A stretch of DNA of 64,000 nucleotides, taken from NCBI GenBank assembly GCA_015657535.1, contig JADHZB010001159.1:7153-71152 (forward strand). The letters run 5' to 3'. Shown piece by piece: positions 37,948-49,163 of the stretch. Within the stretch, counting starts at the first letter, position 1; the number at the start of each line of letters is the position of its first letter. The stretch is from Nephromyces sp. MM_2019. Lineage: Eukaryota; Apicomplexa; Aconoidasida; Nephromycida. The notes beneath the pieces were generated by a model. The model worked only from the letters and a program-made list of their open reading frames with translations, made no database searches and had not been told where the DNA came from. The position numbers and the translations under genes are program-made.

Positions 37948-38244
37948 AGAGGAGAAAGGTGTGCTGTGAATGAGTTACTCGTAAGGTGTGAGTGTGGTTA
38001 TATCTGTGTGCGTTTATGTCTGTGTGTTTGTGGGGCTAATGTTGCATCATTTATTGCACCTTTTCTCTCATTTTTAGCATTTTTTTTTCATTTCTAAAGT
38101 CTCTGCTTTGCTTGATCCTAGCTTTTTCTTAACCTCTTTCTATGCATCGTAGGTCTCTATGCTAAGGAGGATAAATGATGTGCATTGGACCTCAAATTTT
38201 CTTTGGTACACACTATTCTTCCTCAGATTGCTGATTACTCTACC

Positions 38245-39241
38245 CTAGAGTTCTTGCTCGTGTAGTATGTCTACGTTTGCAGATGACTGTGATTTCTTCC
38301 TCTTTTTAAGATTGTAAGCTTTCATCCTTTCTTTGATGTATACCTCCTGCTCATACAGCAACTGCTTGGCGTTGTGTGCTTCCTGCTTCTTACTCTGAGA
38401 AACTAGCGTATTGTAATCAAGTAAGAAATGGCTAGAGGTATTATACTGATTCCATCCGAGTATATAGATATATATGTATCCTCCTACTAGCCGGAGAATC
38501 TTGCATGTATGGAGGGTGGAGGACTTGTAAGCATACTCTATTGGCAAACTTAAAAATGCGATTGCCCTGCTCGTTTTAGGCCTGTTTTGAAGAAATTTCC
38601 CAAACCTGATTGGAGATGGAGTTCATCACTTGTTCTTCCTGGTGGCATCGCCTTAATCGCATTACTGAAATGCTTTGATATTTTTCCTTGAATCCAGAGT
38701 TCCCATAGTGTTTTATGAAGGCTTTCATTAGTATCGAAAATAGCCTCACCTTACGATGGCAATGTGCTTTCTTGTCATTCTTTCAATCTCTTCGATGGTT
38801 CCTGAGATACTTATCCCGGTTCCAATATAGCTACATGCACATATCCAATCTTAATGGCGTCAGATATTTCACTGAATAACGTTGATTATATTCTACTAGG
38901 TAAAGATCGGAGACAAAATTTAAAAATAACAAGAAAGTTTGCGCTTTTGTGTATTAATTGCTGTTTTTGGAAATAGCTTTGCAATGCAACGTACCTTCAT
39001 ACGTTAGAAATCCGTTGCCATTGTGTTCTTTAGCAGGATATTTTTGTACATAATATGTATAAACAGGGAGGGAAAAATGATTTCTTTCATTAAATCTCTT
39101 CAGTGTTAACCTGATACGCTTTTTTGGGGTTTTTATTTGATCGTAACTGGTGAACTTAATGTTTTTACTGTCTAACCCTTGACTGCTAGCCTGATCTGCT
39201 ACCACAGGTGGAGTAATGTAATGTGCCCAGCGGCTTTGCAT
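38245..39241 (-). CDS. Small basic, partly coiled-coil protein of unknown function, four exons
   Basis: Proposed exons: 39241-38995, 38801-38750, 38651-38606 and 38394-38245, in frame throughout, giving 164 residues. The start is the ATG at 39241 (MQSRWAHYITPPVVADQASS). Donor 1 is GTACGT and its G-phase joins to GTIEEIERMTRKHIAIVR. The third exon uses the AG at 38652-38653, 13 bases into an alternative exon, because only that keeps the frame into RRCHQEEQVMNSISNQ. The last exon reads SKKQEAHNAKQLLYEQEVYI and ends HEQEL. The C-terminal half is helical and charged with a KKRKK patch (possible nuclear signal). No family was recognised. It converges with fumarase. Confidence 0.55.
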
Positions 39242-39958
39242 AGTCTAGGATATTTTTGTAGCGGAGTCATGGCAACTGGATACATTCTTTTTATTTTTTT
39301 CGTATTTTATGCTACCAAATTTTGCTTTACCCGCGTACTTATTTTGTATATACTATCGAATGATAATTTTACTTGTTAAATTTTTCTGAAGTTGTGTTTT
39401 TCTATTTCCTGATGACTACCCTGTGATAATGAATAAACAGAAACTATGCTTGGACGCAAAATGCTGCATGTTATCGAAAATTTGAGGGCATAATTAGTTC
39501 GCTGAGTTTACGGTAGACATTGCGATTTCCTCGGTCGATTATTATGCAGTGACTCACGGGGCTTGAGCTGGTGAACACTTAAGTATGAAAGCAGTGGCTA
39601 ACTTAATTCTGTGCTAAGGGATGTAGTCAAGCTCTGGAATAATATTATTTTGTGAATACCACAAGATGTGCGCAGTTGGGTGAGATTTCAATTAAAAGTA
39701 CCCTTTGGTCCGTTTATGAGTGGGTAGGTTTGGAGTCCTGGGACTTCTTATGCCTGTTAGATTGCCGCGGACGAATATTTTCACGCAAAAGAAAATTTTG
39801 GAGTAGGGTTAATACTGCCGGACTTACCAGAAAGAATTAATGATTAGGCAAACGAATTGGAAAGAGCAAGGCAGATTAACCGTGAAATATGAAAGATTCA
39901 AATCATGCATACCGTACGGGTGTTAATGTACAATATGAGTAGCGTTATATTCCGCTCG
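39242..39958. other. Intergenic stretch, no supported gene
   Basis: About 700 bases between the small minus-strand gene and a plus-strand exon at 39.96-40.10 kb. A 62-codon open frame at 39652-39840 (+) has protein-like composition but lacks clear splice sites. It could be an upstream exon of the next feature. Confidence 0.4.
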
Positions 39959-39960
39959 CA

Positions 39961-40097
39961 GTCATTAAAAATTTGTGGGCACTTGTTGGGGGCACAAGAA
40001 GTTCAAAACATTTTCTTGCACTTTCCCGTGGAATTGTACAATTTGGTTGCAGCTTCAACGCAGCTTTTCCTCCAGAGGAATGATGCAACCCATTTAG
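39961..40097 (+). CDS. Single coding exon, plus strand; possible fragment of a RhoGEF-like helical domain (weak)
   Basis: A good acceptor (ccgctcgcag) precedes a reading ICGHLLGAQEVQNIFLHF, then VELYNLVAASTQLFLQRNDA, that ends at a strong donor (GA|GTGAGT). The pattern L..qEV..IF......L......FL recalls the first conserved region of Dbl-homology domains, which exchange nucleotide on Rho GTPases. On one helix pair this is only suggestive. Flanking exons were not identified. A possible short last exon lies at 40,337-40,370. Confidence 0.3.
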
Positions 40098-40715
40098 AGT
40101 GAGTAGTTTATCATTCGTGTACGGGCCTAAGGCGATACGTTACGATACTGGCGAGCAGCTAGTCTACACACAAACGAACCGAAAAATTGAGCAGAAAACA
40201 CTTGGCTTCCCGTTAGAATTCACTCCCATTGGGTACTCCCCGCAAGAAGTTCACGGGTAGCGAATGCCACATTAGCAAAGTCTACGGAGTACGCAGTAAC
40301 TAAAGCGTGCCGCGATTCCCTTTTTCGTGTCTATTAGCTCTGCTATCTCTCCCTCTGCTCTTGCTTAACCCTTGGTAAGCCAAAAAAGCTGCTAGTGGGT
40401 TGAGCCTCAGATTTTACGCCGCTCTTTGGGTCCTTCACTTTATGTACCTCCATAAGTCTCTTAGACTTCCGAGTACCCTCGAGCAGAGTGTCTGCCATGT
40501 TTTGAAGATGCTTTCATGCACGGACTTTTTTGTAGAATTGGAGCTAGAGTACTCCCTACCTTCTAGCTTAACCAGACCCTGCTTCAGAATATCACCTTTT
40601 AAAGTCCCCTCATTTGCCGTCCTTGCTTTTACGTCATGCTGCCTGTGCTGCGATGTGGGCCTACAGGTCATGTTAGATCCATTGTACGTCTTAATTAACA
40701 TAAAGTTACTTTCCA

Positions 40716-41308
40716 CTAAATTTCTAACCCTATCGCAGCCTCCTCAGTGATGTACACCTCGGGTTGGACAATAAGAGACTTCTGATGCAGTGAATAAGCA
40801 TGGAATGTCATCCCCTAATGAATTATATTATAAAGTTTTCTAACCAAGTCGTAAGGTGCCCAGCAAGTTCCCAAGTCGTTATCTTTTTGTCTTTTCTTCT
40901 TCTGTGAAAGTGAGTCATCCGCTTTGCTCTTTTCGTCGACTTCTATTTGGCGAATACGCGCAGAACTGAGTGATAAAGGAGATATGCGTTTTGTGGGAGA
41001 AGTCCATTTACTATTATGCCAAAGGATCTTATTGATTAGTACTATATTTACCGGCGTATAACCACATGGGTGAGCGCAGACAAGGCTCTAGACATTGAGG
41101 ATGCGTTTATTCGTAGTTCCAATCTTGGAATTGTGGAAAAGAAGCACATTGCCACCATTTTTAGTGTTTTCTTATCCAGTCTAATCGCCTAAGAGTGAGG
41201 GAGCAATTTTCGACTAAAACTACGGTGGGTTTACTCAAATTAGAGACCCATGACAACATACCTGGCAGACTCCTTGCAGACTTGCTTCTTCTCCTTCGTG
41301 TAGAACAT
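40716..41308 (-). CDS. Small three-exon gene or 3' exons of the upstream membrane-protein gene
   Basis: Proposed exons 41308-41262 (MFYTKEKKQVCKESA), 40965-40845 (SARIRQIEVDEKSKADDSLS, then QKKKRQKDNDLGTCWAPYDL) and 40781-40716 (KSLIVQPEVYITEEAAIGLEI, stop). Phases match and donors are GTATGT and GTTAGA, giving 77 residues. The middle part is very basic. The ATG is the only way I found to open this frame, but the exons may instead continue the gene at 41.2-43.3 kb. A 93-codon frame beyond the stop (40435-40716) is protein-like, so an alternative last exon is possible. Confidence 0.4.
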
Positions 41309-43301
41309 GGCAGAAAGTTGCGATAACCCAGTAAATTAAAGTGAATGAAGTAATCATTTCTGCAGGAAGGATATCCAACAGCAGATAGGCTTCTATGTAA
41401 TGTTGTAGCCTGTTCATTGCAGGAATGGGGCTGCTTTGGTGGCCATGCTTATAAAGTATGATTGCAGTACTTACAGAGGGCCCCATAGCTCCTGCATCTT
41501 CTGGATATCACGAAAAAGTGTGGAGAATGAACTTTCTTGCTCTGGGGCTCGAGTTACTAAAGAACCGACGATTATTAATATAATTATAAGCACGCACGAT
41601 ATGCTGCACCCTAAGATTCCTTACTAAGAAAGTTAGTTAGGCCACCGCTGCATTGGTCCATAGATACCTGAGGACAGTGAGCATCAATCTGGGAACTTAG
41701 GGAACTGAGTAAAATAAGTTTTTCCAGGAGGAAAACTGCTAGTGTTCCTTACTTTTGCCCTTTGTTGGCTGCAAAACTCAAGGAGAGCGTTGTCCCACTC
41801 GGCCTCCCTATCATGAGTGCTATACAAAGTCAGAAGACCACGCCCAGCGGTATATCACATTGCGTGCAATCGACTTCAGATTCAAAAAAACTTACTTCAA
41901 AAGTTGTAACGTTATTGAAGTTACTGAGTCATGCCCTGGACGCCTTGGTTTTTGTGGCTTCTCTGCTACCTTGGGAAAGATGCAGTAATCGTAAATACTT
42001 TTCAGTGAACAATGCTTAGGATGATAGCGCTTACTCCAAGTTTTTCCGCGGGCGAAGAATTATTGGCAGCGGTGGGTAGATCGCTACCAATGTGTTTAAC
42101 ATAGTCATTCGATGAATGCTAAAATTCACGTTTAGAATTAGGTTATTTAAAGAGTTACTCTCCGCTATGCTGTCCAGTATCCTACCAATTTATGGGTCTC
42201 AAAAAGTTTATGCATCATTATGTCTTTCCCTAGACAATTCTTGCACGCGCTCTCTTGTTTCTCCACTTGTACATAGGCGGGTGAAGCCCTCGCTCCTCTT
42301 CTGTAACTTGATTTCGTTATATCCTGAAAATGGTATAATTCTAACAGATTAATAATATTTTCCCCAATAGGAAAATGTTACTCAGTTTGTCTAGCTAGTC
42401 CAGAACAACACTAACCAAAGTTCCAATTAGCGGTGAGGTCCTCAAATTTTGGACTTCGTCAGCATAAGCCGTGCTCTCTGAAGTGTAGCTTTCCGAAAAC
42501 ATTTCTGTGAAGCTGTTCCCGAGCGCTGTAATATGCTCGATATTATGGTGGACCTTGTCTGTTACATCTCCTGAACTACTCTCATCGGCTCCAAAGGGAA
42601 CATTAGTACCCTGAAGTGGCAGAGCAGGCGAATGTACTGCTAATTTATCCTTTTACCGAAATAGAAATTAGGCATATTGACGGGTTGCAAAAAAAATTCA
42701 GTTTCAATTTCATTTCATAATCGTGACTAATCAGCAGAATACTCACTGCTGCATGCGCTTCTGGATGCTGAGTGAGCACGTCATATTCAGAGTGCACTAG
42801 TGCTGGCGCCGCTGACGTTACGCCTGCCACCATCCTTGCTTGCCGTAGGCCACTTAGTACGTGCGGATGAGCGGCGCATTCTGTGACTTCAGATTTCAAT
42901 GCTTTTGGAAATAATGCATCTTTCCGTTTGGTGGGACTCATGGAGTGTCTACCCAAGTGTTCATCTGGAGATAAAAGGCGCTGTGCATCTCGTGACTTTT
43001 TTTTCGCTATGTCATCGTCTTCGTATAATTGGGCCTTCCGTTTTCGACTAGTGACACTACCAGCGCGATGAGGAGAATCGTTTGTCACAGGTTCTGTGTC
43101 TATATTTTTCCGGTACTTCCCACGTGTCTCGTCATTCTCGCGTGGGGGTATCGCACAATGGCCCGTTTTGTCGACAACGCCCCGGTTATAAAACGCCCAC
43201 CCCCCAATAGTAACAACAGTGATTACTGCAAGGAAAGCTTGTATAAGAAATAGAAATATAATGTTGAACTCCTGTGAAAATTCCCTGTTAATCAAAGCCA
43301 T
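41235..43301 (-). CDS. Predicted single-pass membrane protein of unknown function, multi-exon
   Basis: Exons: 43301-42747, 42610-42416, 42323-42186, 42117-42035, one ending at 41896 (start unresolved near 41,960-41,910), 41819-41753, a probable 21-base microexon near 41,690, 41556-41475, and a last piece near 41,450-41,235. The first four junctions are phase-consistent. The N terminus has one membrane span at about residues 12-36 (FNIIFLFLIQAFLAVITVVT). It is followed by a long polar, Lys/Arg/Ser-rich region with possible nuclear-type basic clusters (TSRKRKAQ; AKKKSRDA) and an acidic helical C-terminal part (THDREAEWDNALLEF; FRDIQKMQELWGPL). No enzymatic motif was recognised. Donors include GTGAGT, GTTAGT, GTAGGA and GTAAGT. 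The 3' end is uncertain. Confidence 0.55.
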
Positions 43302-44734
43302 TGCCTCAACCTCGTATCTTTATAGCCTACCGCAGCCAGCGGTAGAGAGCTAATTAACCGAAAAAAACACTTTTAAAGCACTGGCCAATAATTAGCGGCG
43401 GTTTAGGTACATTAGCTGAGCGTAAGTACACCTCAGGATCGCTTATTCAAAGGGTATAGCTTGATTTTTAAGCTGTTGCCATGGCACATTAGTCTTTAAG
43501 TCTTGCGCCGGCCATGTACTAGAGTGTGACGCGAGTAGTGGCAATGAATTGCATGTATTGCAAAACATCAGCATATGTTCGCTGTTGTGATTAAAAAGCT
43601 TTGTGATGCAGCGCGGGTGCCAAATAAAGTAAATAAGTGAAAGTGGGATGGAATTAATTTTTTTAAGCTTATGCTGGCTGTAACTCCAAACTTTTGAACG
43701 TATCGCAGGCAAATTTTTGCAGTTTTTTGTTTTGATAACTTAATGAGATAGGGGGTTATCTGGTTAGTCTGGCATGCAATCCACAGCAGTTACCACCAAC
43801 AGCCATTGTAAAGATATGGGACCCTAACATACTGAAGATAAATCCTATGAGTAGAAGAAGGCATTAAAATTAAAAAAGCATTACTACCCAAGCCAATAAT
43901 TAGTTTTGCATGCTTTCCATATGTTCATACTGCATATTGTGCTGCACAAAAAATCCTATTATTCTCACGGTTCGAAATTTGCTATAATTATGGGTTGTTT
44001 TCATCTTTGTTATAAATAATACGATAGCGATCAAAATCATTCGTGACGTTACACACCTCTCGGTCCTGGATTTTCCCAAATGAATTTGTTTTAATGGAAG
44101 AGTAGCAGCATAGAATTTATTCGTGCACGCTAATTACAAAGCCAGCATTTCGCTGATCGCTATTCTGCAGCGTATCCCATGAGCTTCTATGCCAGGGCAC
44201 GATGTTGCATTATTTCCAAAATAACAGGCGTAGTTTAAGTTAAATTGTCTGGTGTCAACCTCCGATAAGCACATTTGACTAAAGCGTTTTCGAATGAATT
44301 GTAATAAGTAGGCATGTCGGGTTTTTTTATGAAGAAAAAACTAACGAGTTTGACTTAAGGTAGCACGAAAAAGATAAATTGGTGCTCCGTACTTGACTAC
44401 CATCCAACATGAGAATTTGTTAACAAAAATTGACATTTTTACGGATTGGAATCTGGCAAAAATTTATTGCTCTTGAAAATTAAGATATCGGCTCCTTTTT
44501 TTGTAAATGGGAATATATTATGCAAGTCTGTAGCCAAGCATTCTAAGCATTAGCAGCCACAACGGAACGTTATAATTTCATACTATTATGCTCTCTCAAG
44601 GATACCTCTTACGATAGGTTACTATCATCCCGATAAGCTTTGTATAAATATTCTCTGCCTTTTATTATATCCTGCTGCAAGTGTGATAAGCTAAAATCTG
44701 GCAACTTGTAAGTTTCACAAAAATGCAGTAAGGC
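43302..44734. other. Intergenic stretch, no gene seen
   Basis: About 1.4 kb upstream of the membrane-protein gene. An 89-codon frame at 43443-43712 (-) has no splice support or motif. AT content rises between 43,900 and 44,550. No repeats or RNA genes were noticed. Confidence 0.5.
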
Positions 44735-45249
44735 GTGCGCCAAATGGTCGGAGTGTACACAGAGGAAACAAATCAGTTAGCGAGAAGGAAGTTCACAGCA
44801 GCCGAAACCAGCAAAAAGCACAGAATAGGCAAATTTTTTCTCAAGATTCCTTTATCCTTGCTACCCTGCATTGCTGCGATGAAGTGTACACATGTCGAAA
44901 AAGTCTCTGCTAGGCAGGGAACTATCGCTAAGGAAAGTTACTGAATACAGTAGCATCAGCACTTGTGCATATCATGGAGACACATCTTAATGAGACACGT
45001 GTTTGCGCGTATATTAGTGTAAATTTTGCGTAAGAGTAATTCTGTGTGCTTCACAAGGTGGAGAGGTGGTCTTCGCTCTACAAAAAAGCTGCACTTGTTT
45101 AGGAAAGTTCAGGTGTGCACAGCCATGCATAAGATTCTCAGAGACCTGCAGTATCCAGATATATTCCTAAAGTGTCATACCGTTTTATTCATTTTTTCAG
45201 TGATGAGGAAAATGTGTTCGTCATAGAAACAGTGCCGGACTTGAAGTAG
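44735..45249 (+). CDS. Possible small multi-exon gene, unrecognised
   Basis: Three pieces are protein-like. From ATG 44744: MVGVYTEETNQLARRKFTAA, then ETSKKHRIGKFF. From about 45,050 to a GTGTGC donor at 45,111: RWRGGLRSTKKLHLFRKVQ. After attttttcag at about 45,200: DEENVFVIETVPDLK, then stop at 45,249. Phases between the second and third pieces do not match with the sites I can see, so the model is incomplete. No family was recognised. Confidence 0.3.
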
Positions 45250-45405
45250 CTCATAGCACGCTGCCGCGGTGGGGCATACGCATCCTCATCCTCACTCTAA
45301 AGTTTAGCAGTTCCTGTGTGCAAAAGTAATTTATTCTTTGCATAGTTTTGGGGGGTTATAAAGGGGTGTTATTACAGAACAATATTTATCGGTAACTTTT
45401 TGCTA

Positions 45406-48400
45406 TTAAAGATTCAATAAGGGGCTCATCGAAGGAGGCACTATTTGTAAATAAAGTATATAGACGAAGCGTCTATATCTTGCTTGTATGACCTGCTCGA
45501 TAATTTTGGCCGCCAAGAGAGAGTCTGCAACAGGAAAGTGGTGCACCATGCCAGGCAAAATTTGTATTGAGACATTTTGGTATCGGCTAGCCAGCACGCT
45601 GAAAATACAGAATTTCCTGTGGAAGGTTGGGCTCTGCTCGTTTTGCATACAGCATATCTACCATACGTTTGATTCTATAAAACAGGTGTTACACTCCATT
45701 GGTGTATGTTAATAAAGATGTTTCTACTGCACATACGAGTCTTTCATAGGGGTCTGGCATAAGGCACACATAAATAGCTTTCGTGCGATATCAAGACTCA
45801 AGAATGGAGTTTTTTTGTAGTTAATTTTAATGAATGAATTTGTAAGAATAAAAAATATGCATAAAGCTAGGAGTTTTCTAAAACCCGAGGCATTTTGCAG
45901 CACAGATAAATAGTTGCCGAAGTGTAATTCCCAGGTACTCTCCATCCAATGTACTGCTATACGATTTTGACTAACTATGTCTGCTTCACAGGGACAACTC
46001 CATCCTGTTCTCCATGTACGATAAAAATACGATTTTGACACTGATTCAGCACCTTCAACGAGGGTTCGACTCGCTCAAACACTGAAGGAAAAATGCAAAA
46101 AAATGCTTTTATTACAATGAGCATCCTCATCAGGCTAATTTCTATATCACCTTTGTATCTATCGATTGATCCGCTAGGCTAGGATACTTAGAGAAGTTTG
46201 GAATATAATGCAGCTGGACCACAGTGCTTTGTTCATGCAAGACTAACGTATTGAACTAAGGGTTGCGTATGTCGCATCCGGATCAATGCCAAAAAAGTCC
46301 CACAGAGATATTTTCGGTACTTCAGAGCCCGGAATAACCTTGCTCGCTATAGGCGCCAACCAAGGTCGCAGGCGATTTAGGATACGTATCATACTATGTC
46401 CCAGTTCAGGGTATGATACGGTCTAAAGTGATAAATAGCAGCTATTAAGGAAAGCAGGGAACTACACATTGATATCGTACGGGAGAAAAATGTTTGGCGA
46501 TGTTTTGCAGTAACCTAGAACCTTGTTCTGCTAATTCGTACATTGGCCTTGCTGATAAAAGTAGCTAGTACAGTGCTGATGAAAACGCGATAATTCAAAA
46601 AAAGCAGTCTGTTCTACACATTCATAATTACCCCTTTAAATAATACCATAGTGAGACATTTAGCGCCATAGGATTAAGCGGGGGCACTGTTACTCATATA
46701 GAGAACTAAGTTCCTAGGGTTTTACTTTCACACATCGCGAGGTAATGGTATTCCTTGGTATTTCTTAAAGCAACAATACTGCCACGTGGATTTAAAGCAG
46801 ATGGGAAGCTTCTTACGGTAATTCTGACGAACTAAGATGTTGAATTTTCAACTTAAGTAAGTTACCCTATGTATTCGAATGCAAGGGTCAAATATTTTAG
46901 GAATCTGAAATATTTAATTTGCTCGCTTTTATTACAACAATGCTTTCCCCGTACGAGGCAGAGAGACTCACATGGCTCACAGGAAAAGGAACAGCGGTCA
47001 AAATTTGATACGCGCATTTTTGCGTCTCAAAGTAAGCTGGAGCAAACAGAGTTATAGACTTGGTAGCTTCTGGGTTGATAGCAGCAACATCTAGACAGAC
47101 TAGGGCCCCGTACGAGTGTCCAACTAGATGGTAGCCATGTAGCTGATACTTCAATATTACATCCTTGAAGATGCGCATAGTCTGAAGGATAAATTACAGT
47201 ATTAGGGCACTAAAGTTATGATTCGTAGAAGGTTTAGAAATCGCAAAAAAAAATTGTATGCCCAAAAGCTACATATTCAAAGCGCTAGCTGATAAGTCTA
47301 ACAATAAATTTCGATGTCAATCCAATGGGCACAAGTTATTTCTGGCTAAAATATTTTGTATGAAGCTGTGTTTAGCAGCAATACCGCTGAATTATACTGG
47401 TAGCCGTGGTGCAATTGACGCTGATATACAGTTGTGGACTATATCTATGAAGGCTTTTTGGGGTAATTATTTGTTGCAAGCAAGTTGTAGTACAAAATAA
47501 TAACGCTCAAGATTTCATTCCAAGCAAATCGTTAATGACGCTTATGGATGCAGTGGCTGTCTAAAAGATTCATACGACTTTTAGTAGTGGTATTATCTTC
47601 TCATAGTATTTTGCTTAAAAATATAGATATAATCGCGTTACGTGCTCATGCTACAACTCGTTTTTTCACTCTTCTGTAGACAAGAAGATAGTTAAGCCAA
47701 GTACCACGTCAGGGAAAGTAGCGGCTCAGCACCTCTTTTCTAAAAAAAATTGCTTTTACTCTTTCCATCAGGAACTATTTATGCTTTGCCTCATTCCATT
47801 TGGAATGTTGATATATCAATTTAATTTGTAGGCCAGCTCAGCAGGAGTAACTCGCGCAGCCATAAAAAAGTTCTCATTCGAGGTAAAGTCTTATCGGGAT
47901 AAAATAGTGATTTTAAGTTGGCGCATTAAAAAGAGAAATAGATTTTCCATGGCAAAAAAAGGCAAGCAGTGTTTGGAGCTTCCGCCGCTAAAAACTTTCT
48001 CAAGAGAACATGGTATAAATATTGTACATCCATGTTGGATACTAAGTGTTTTGTGCAGAACACTGTTAAGGCTCGTGGAAAGATGTTATTCATTTTATTC
48101 TCCTTACATAATTGAAGCTGTAAAAACTATCGTAAAAGCTTCAAAATTATGGTGAAATACTATGCTTAAAATTATATGATGCTTATTTAGAGTACCCTAA
48201 AGATCAGCAGCACTTTAAACACTTCTGAAGTGATAAACAAGAGCTACAAAGCCCTGTGAGACTTACCATTTAAACTGATAAACACAATTTGTACTCAATA
48301 TTTCAGCAAATACACGAAGCCTATCGTGAGTGGAAGTGGAGTTGAAGGCAAGCACAAAAATTCCGTATAAATTTTTTTTCAATGAGTGTATCCCAACAGC

Positions 48401-48601
48401 TCAGTTCTAAGTGAAACTTCGTGCCTGTTCTTTTCTTGAATAGTCTGAACAAGGTAATATGTCCTTTGATTTTCCGTATCCTAGTAAATCGGGGCAGTAG
48501 AAGGTGTACTGTTTTAGAAAGTCCTTGCCAATGTGTTTGAGGAGTCCATCCCTCCAAAAGGCACCAGACATGCAGATGCCATGAATCATAATTATCGCCT
48601 C
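45406..48601 (-). CDS. Alpha/beta-hydrolase fold enzyme
   Basis: Exons: about 48601-48418, 47181-46972 (or to 46981), 46422-46248, 46081-45976 and 45598-45406. The last four join in frame. Fold motifs: oxyanion HGICMSGAFW near the start, the GYGKS turn after strand 4 (CPDLLGYGKSK), the nucleophile elbow GHSYGA, a short cap-like insert (LNRLRPWLAPIASKV, then WDFFGIDP), the acid in IFIVHGEQDGVVPV (Asp), and the catalytic His in GMVHHFP. This is the Ser-Asp-His triad of esterases and lipases; substrate cannot be told. The C terminus after the His is a hydrophobic tail (FVYILYLQIVPP). The join between exons 1 and 2 is unresolved: the visible GT donor (48,417) gives the wrong phase, while a GC donor after GAACAG would fit. 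Upstream N-terminal exons may be missing. Two donors are GTTAGT. Confidence 0.75.
47182..48417 (-). other. Intron 1 of the hydrolase gene
   Basis: About 1.24 kb separate the HGxxxG exon from the GHSYGA exon. An 82-codon plus-strand frame at 47907-48155 is basic but lacks splice sites or a motif. No TG tract is present, in contrast to sirtuin and fumarase introns. An additional small exon in this interval would also solve the phase problem. Confidence 0.5.
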
Positions 48602-49163
48602 TGCTCCAGTACCTAATTTGTTCGATTTAGCGATAAGTTAAGCCACTATATATGGGGCGGATTTTTCACCCGCTACCCCTTATGCCAATCGTAATGTGGA
48701 TCAAAGGCGCACACATTGAAGAATTTTACATATAAATTAATGGACTGTAAAGCATATACACCGCAAAAACTGCTAGCTGTCATGATTTCTCCAAGGAAAA
48801 CAGTTGCGGGGTTATTCTAGCAATGCACCAGGCATTTAATGAGGAAAAGCACCTAACTGAATAGAATGAATAATGCATGATATTGATAACTAAATTAAAG
48901 GTTCTAAGCCATAAGCTGCTATAATGGGGCCTAAAGTTTAGGCAATTGTATAACTTAACAGAAAAACTCTTTAGTACTATTTTACTAGAGTTGCACAATT
49001 CATACCCCATTGTATAAGTACGTATATTCTATATATGGCATTAAAATTTTATTTTGTAACTTCCTGTAAAGCTAGTCATGCGTATACAAAACATAAATAC
49101 TGCTGTTGAGTATTAAGGCCTGTATTAATTAAAAAGCTAGTGATAATTTTAGCTGTCACTGTG
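48602..49163. other. Spacer between hydrolase and the 292-residue protein gene
   Basis: About 560 bases, AT-rich near 49,010-49,140. A 76-codon frame at 48780-49010 (-) was considered as a 5' exon of the hydrolase but has no matching donor. I see no other feature. Confidence 0.4.

Noticed and set aside
40435..40716. 93-codon minus-strand frame with an acceptor-like tttag
   Set aside because: The required phase does not match the preceding exon, which reaches a stop in frame at 40,716. It is kept only as a possible alternative last exon.
45724..46041. 105-codon minus-strand frame
   Set aside because: It overlaps the hydrolase exon 46,081-45,976 in another frame, whereas the hydrolase frame carries the HGEQDGVVP motif.
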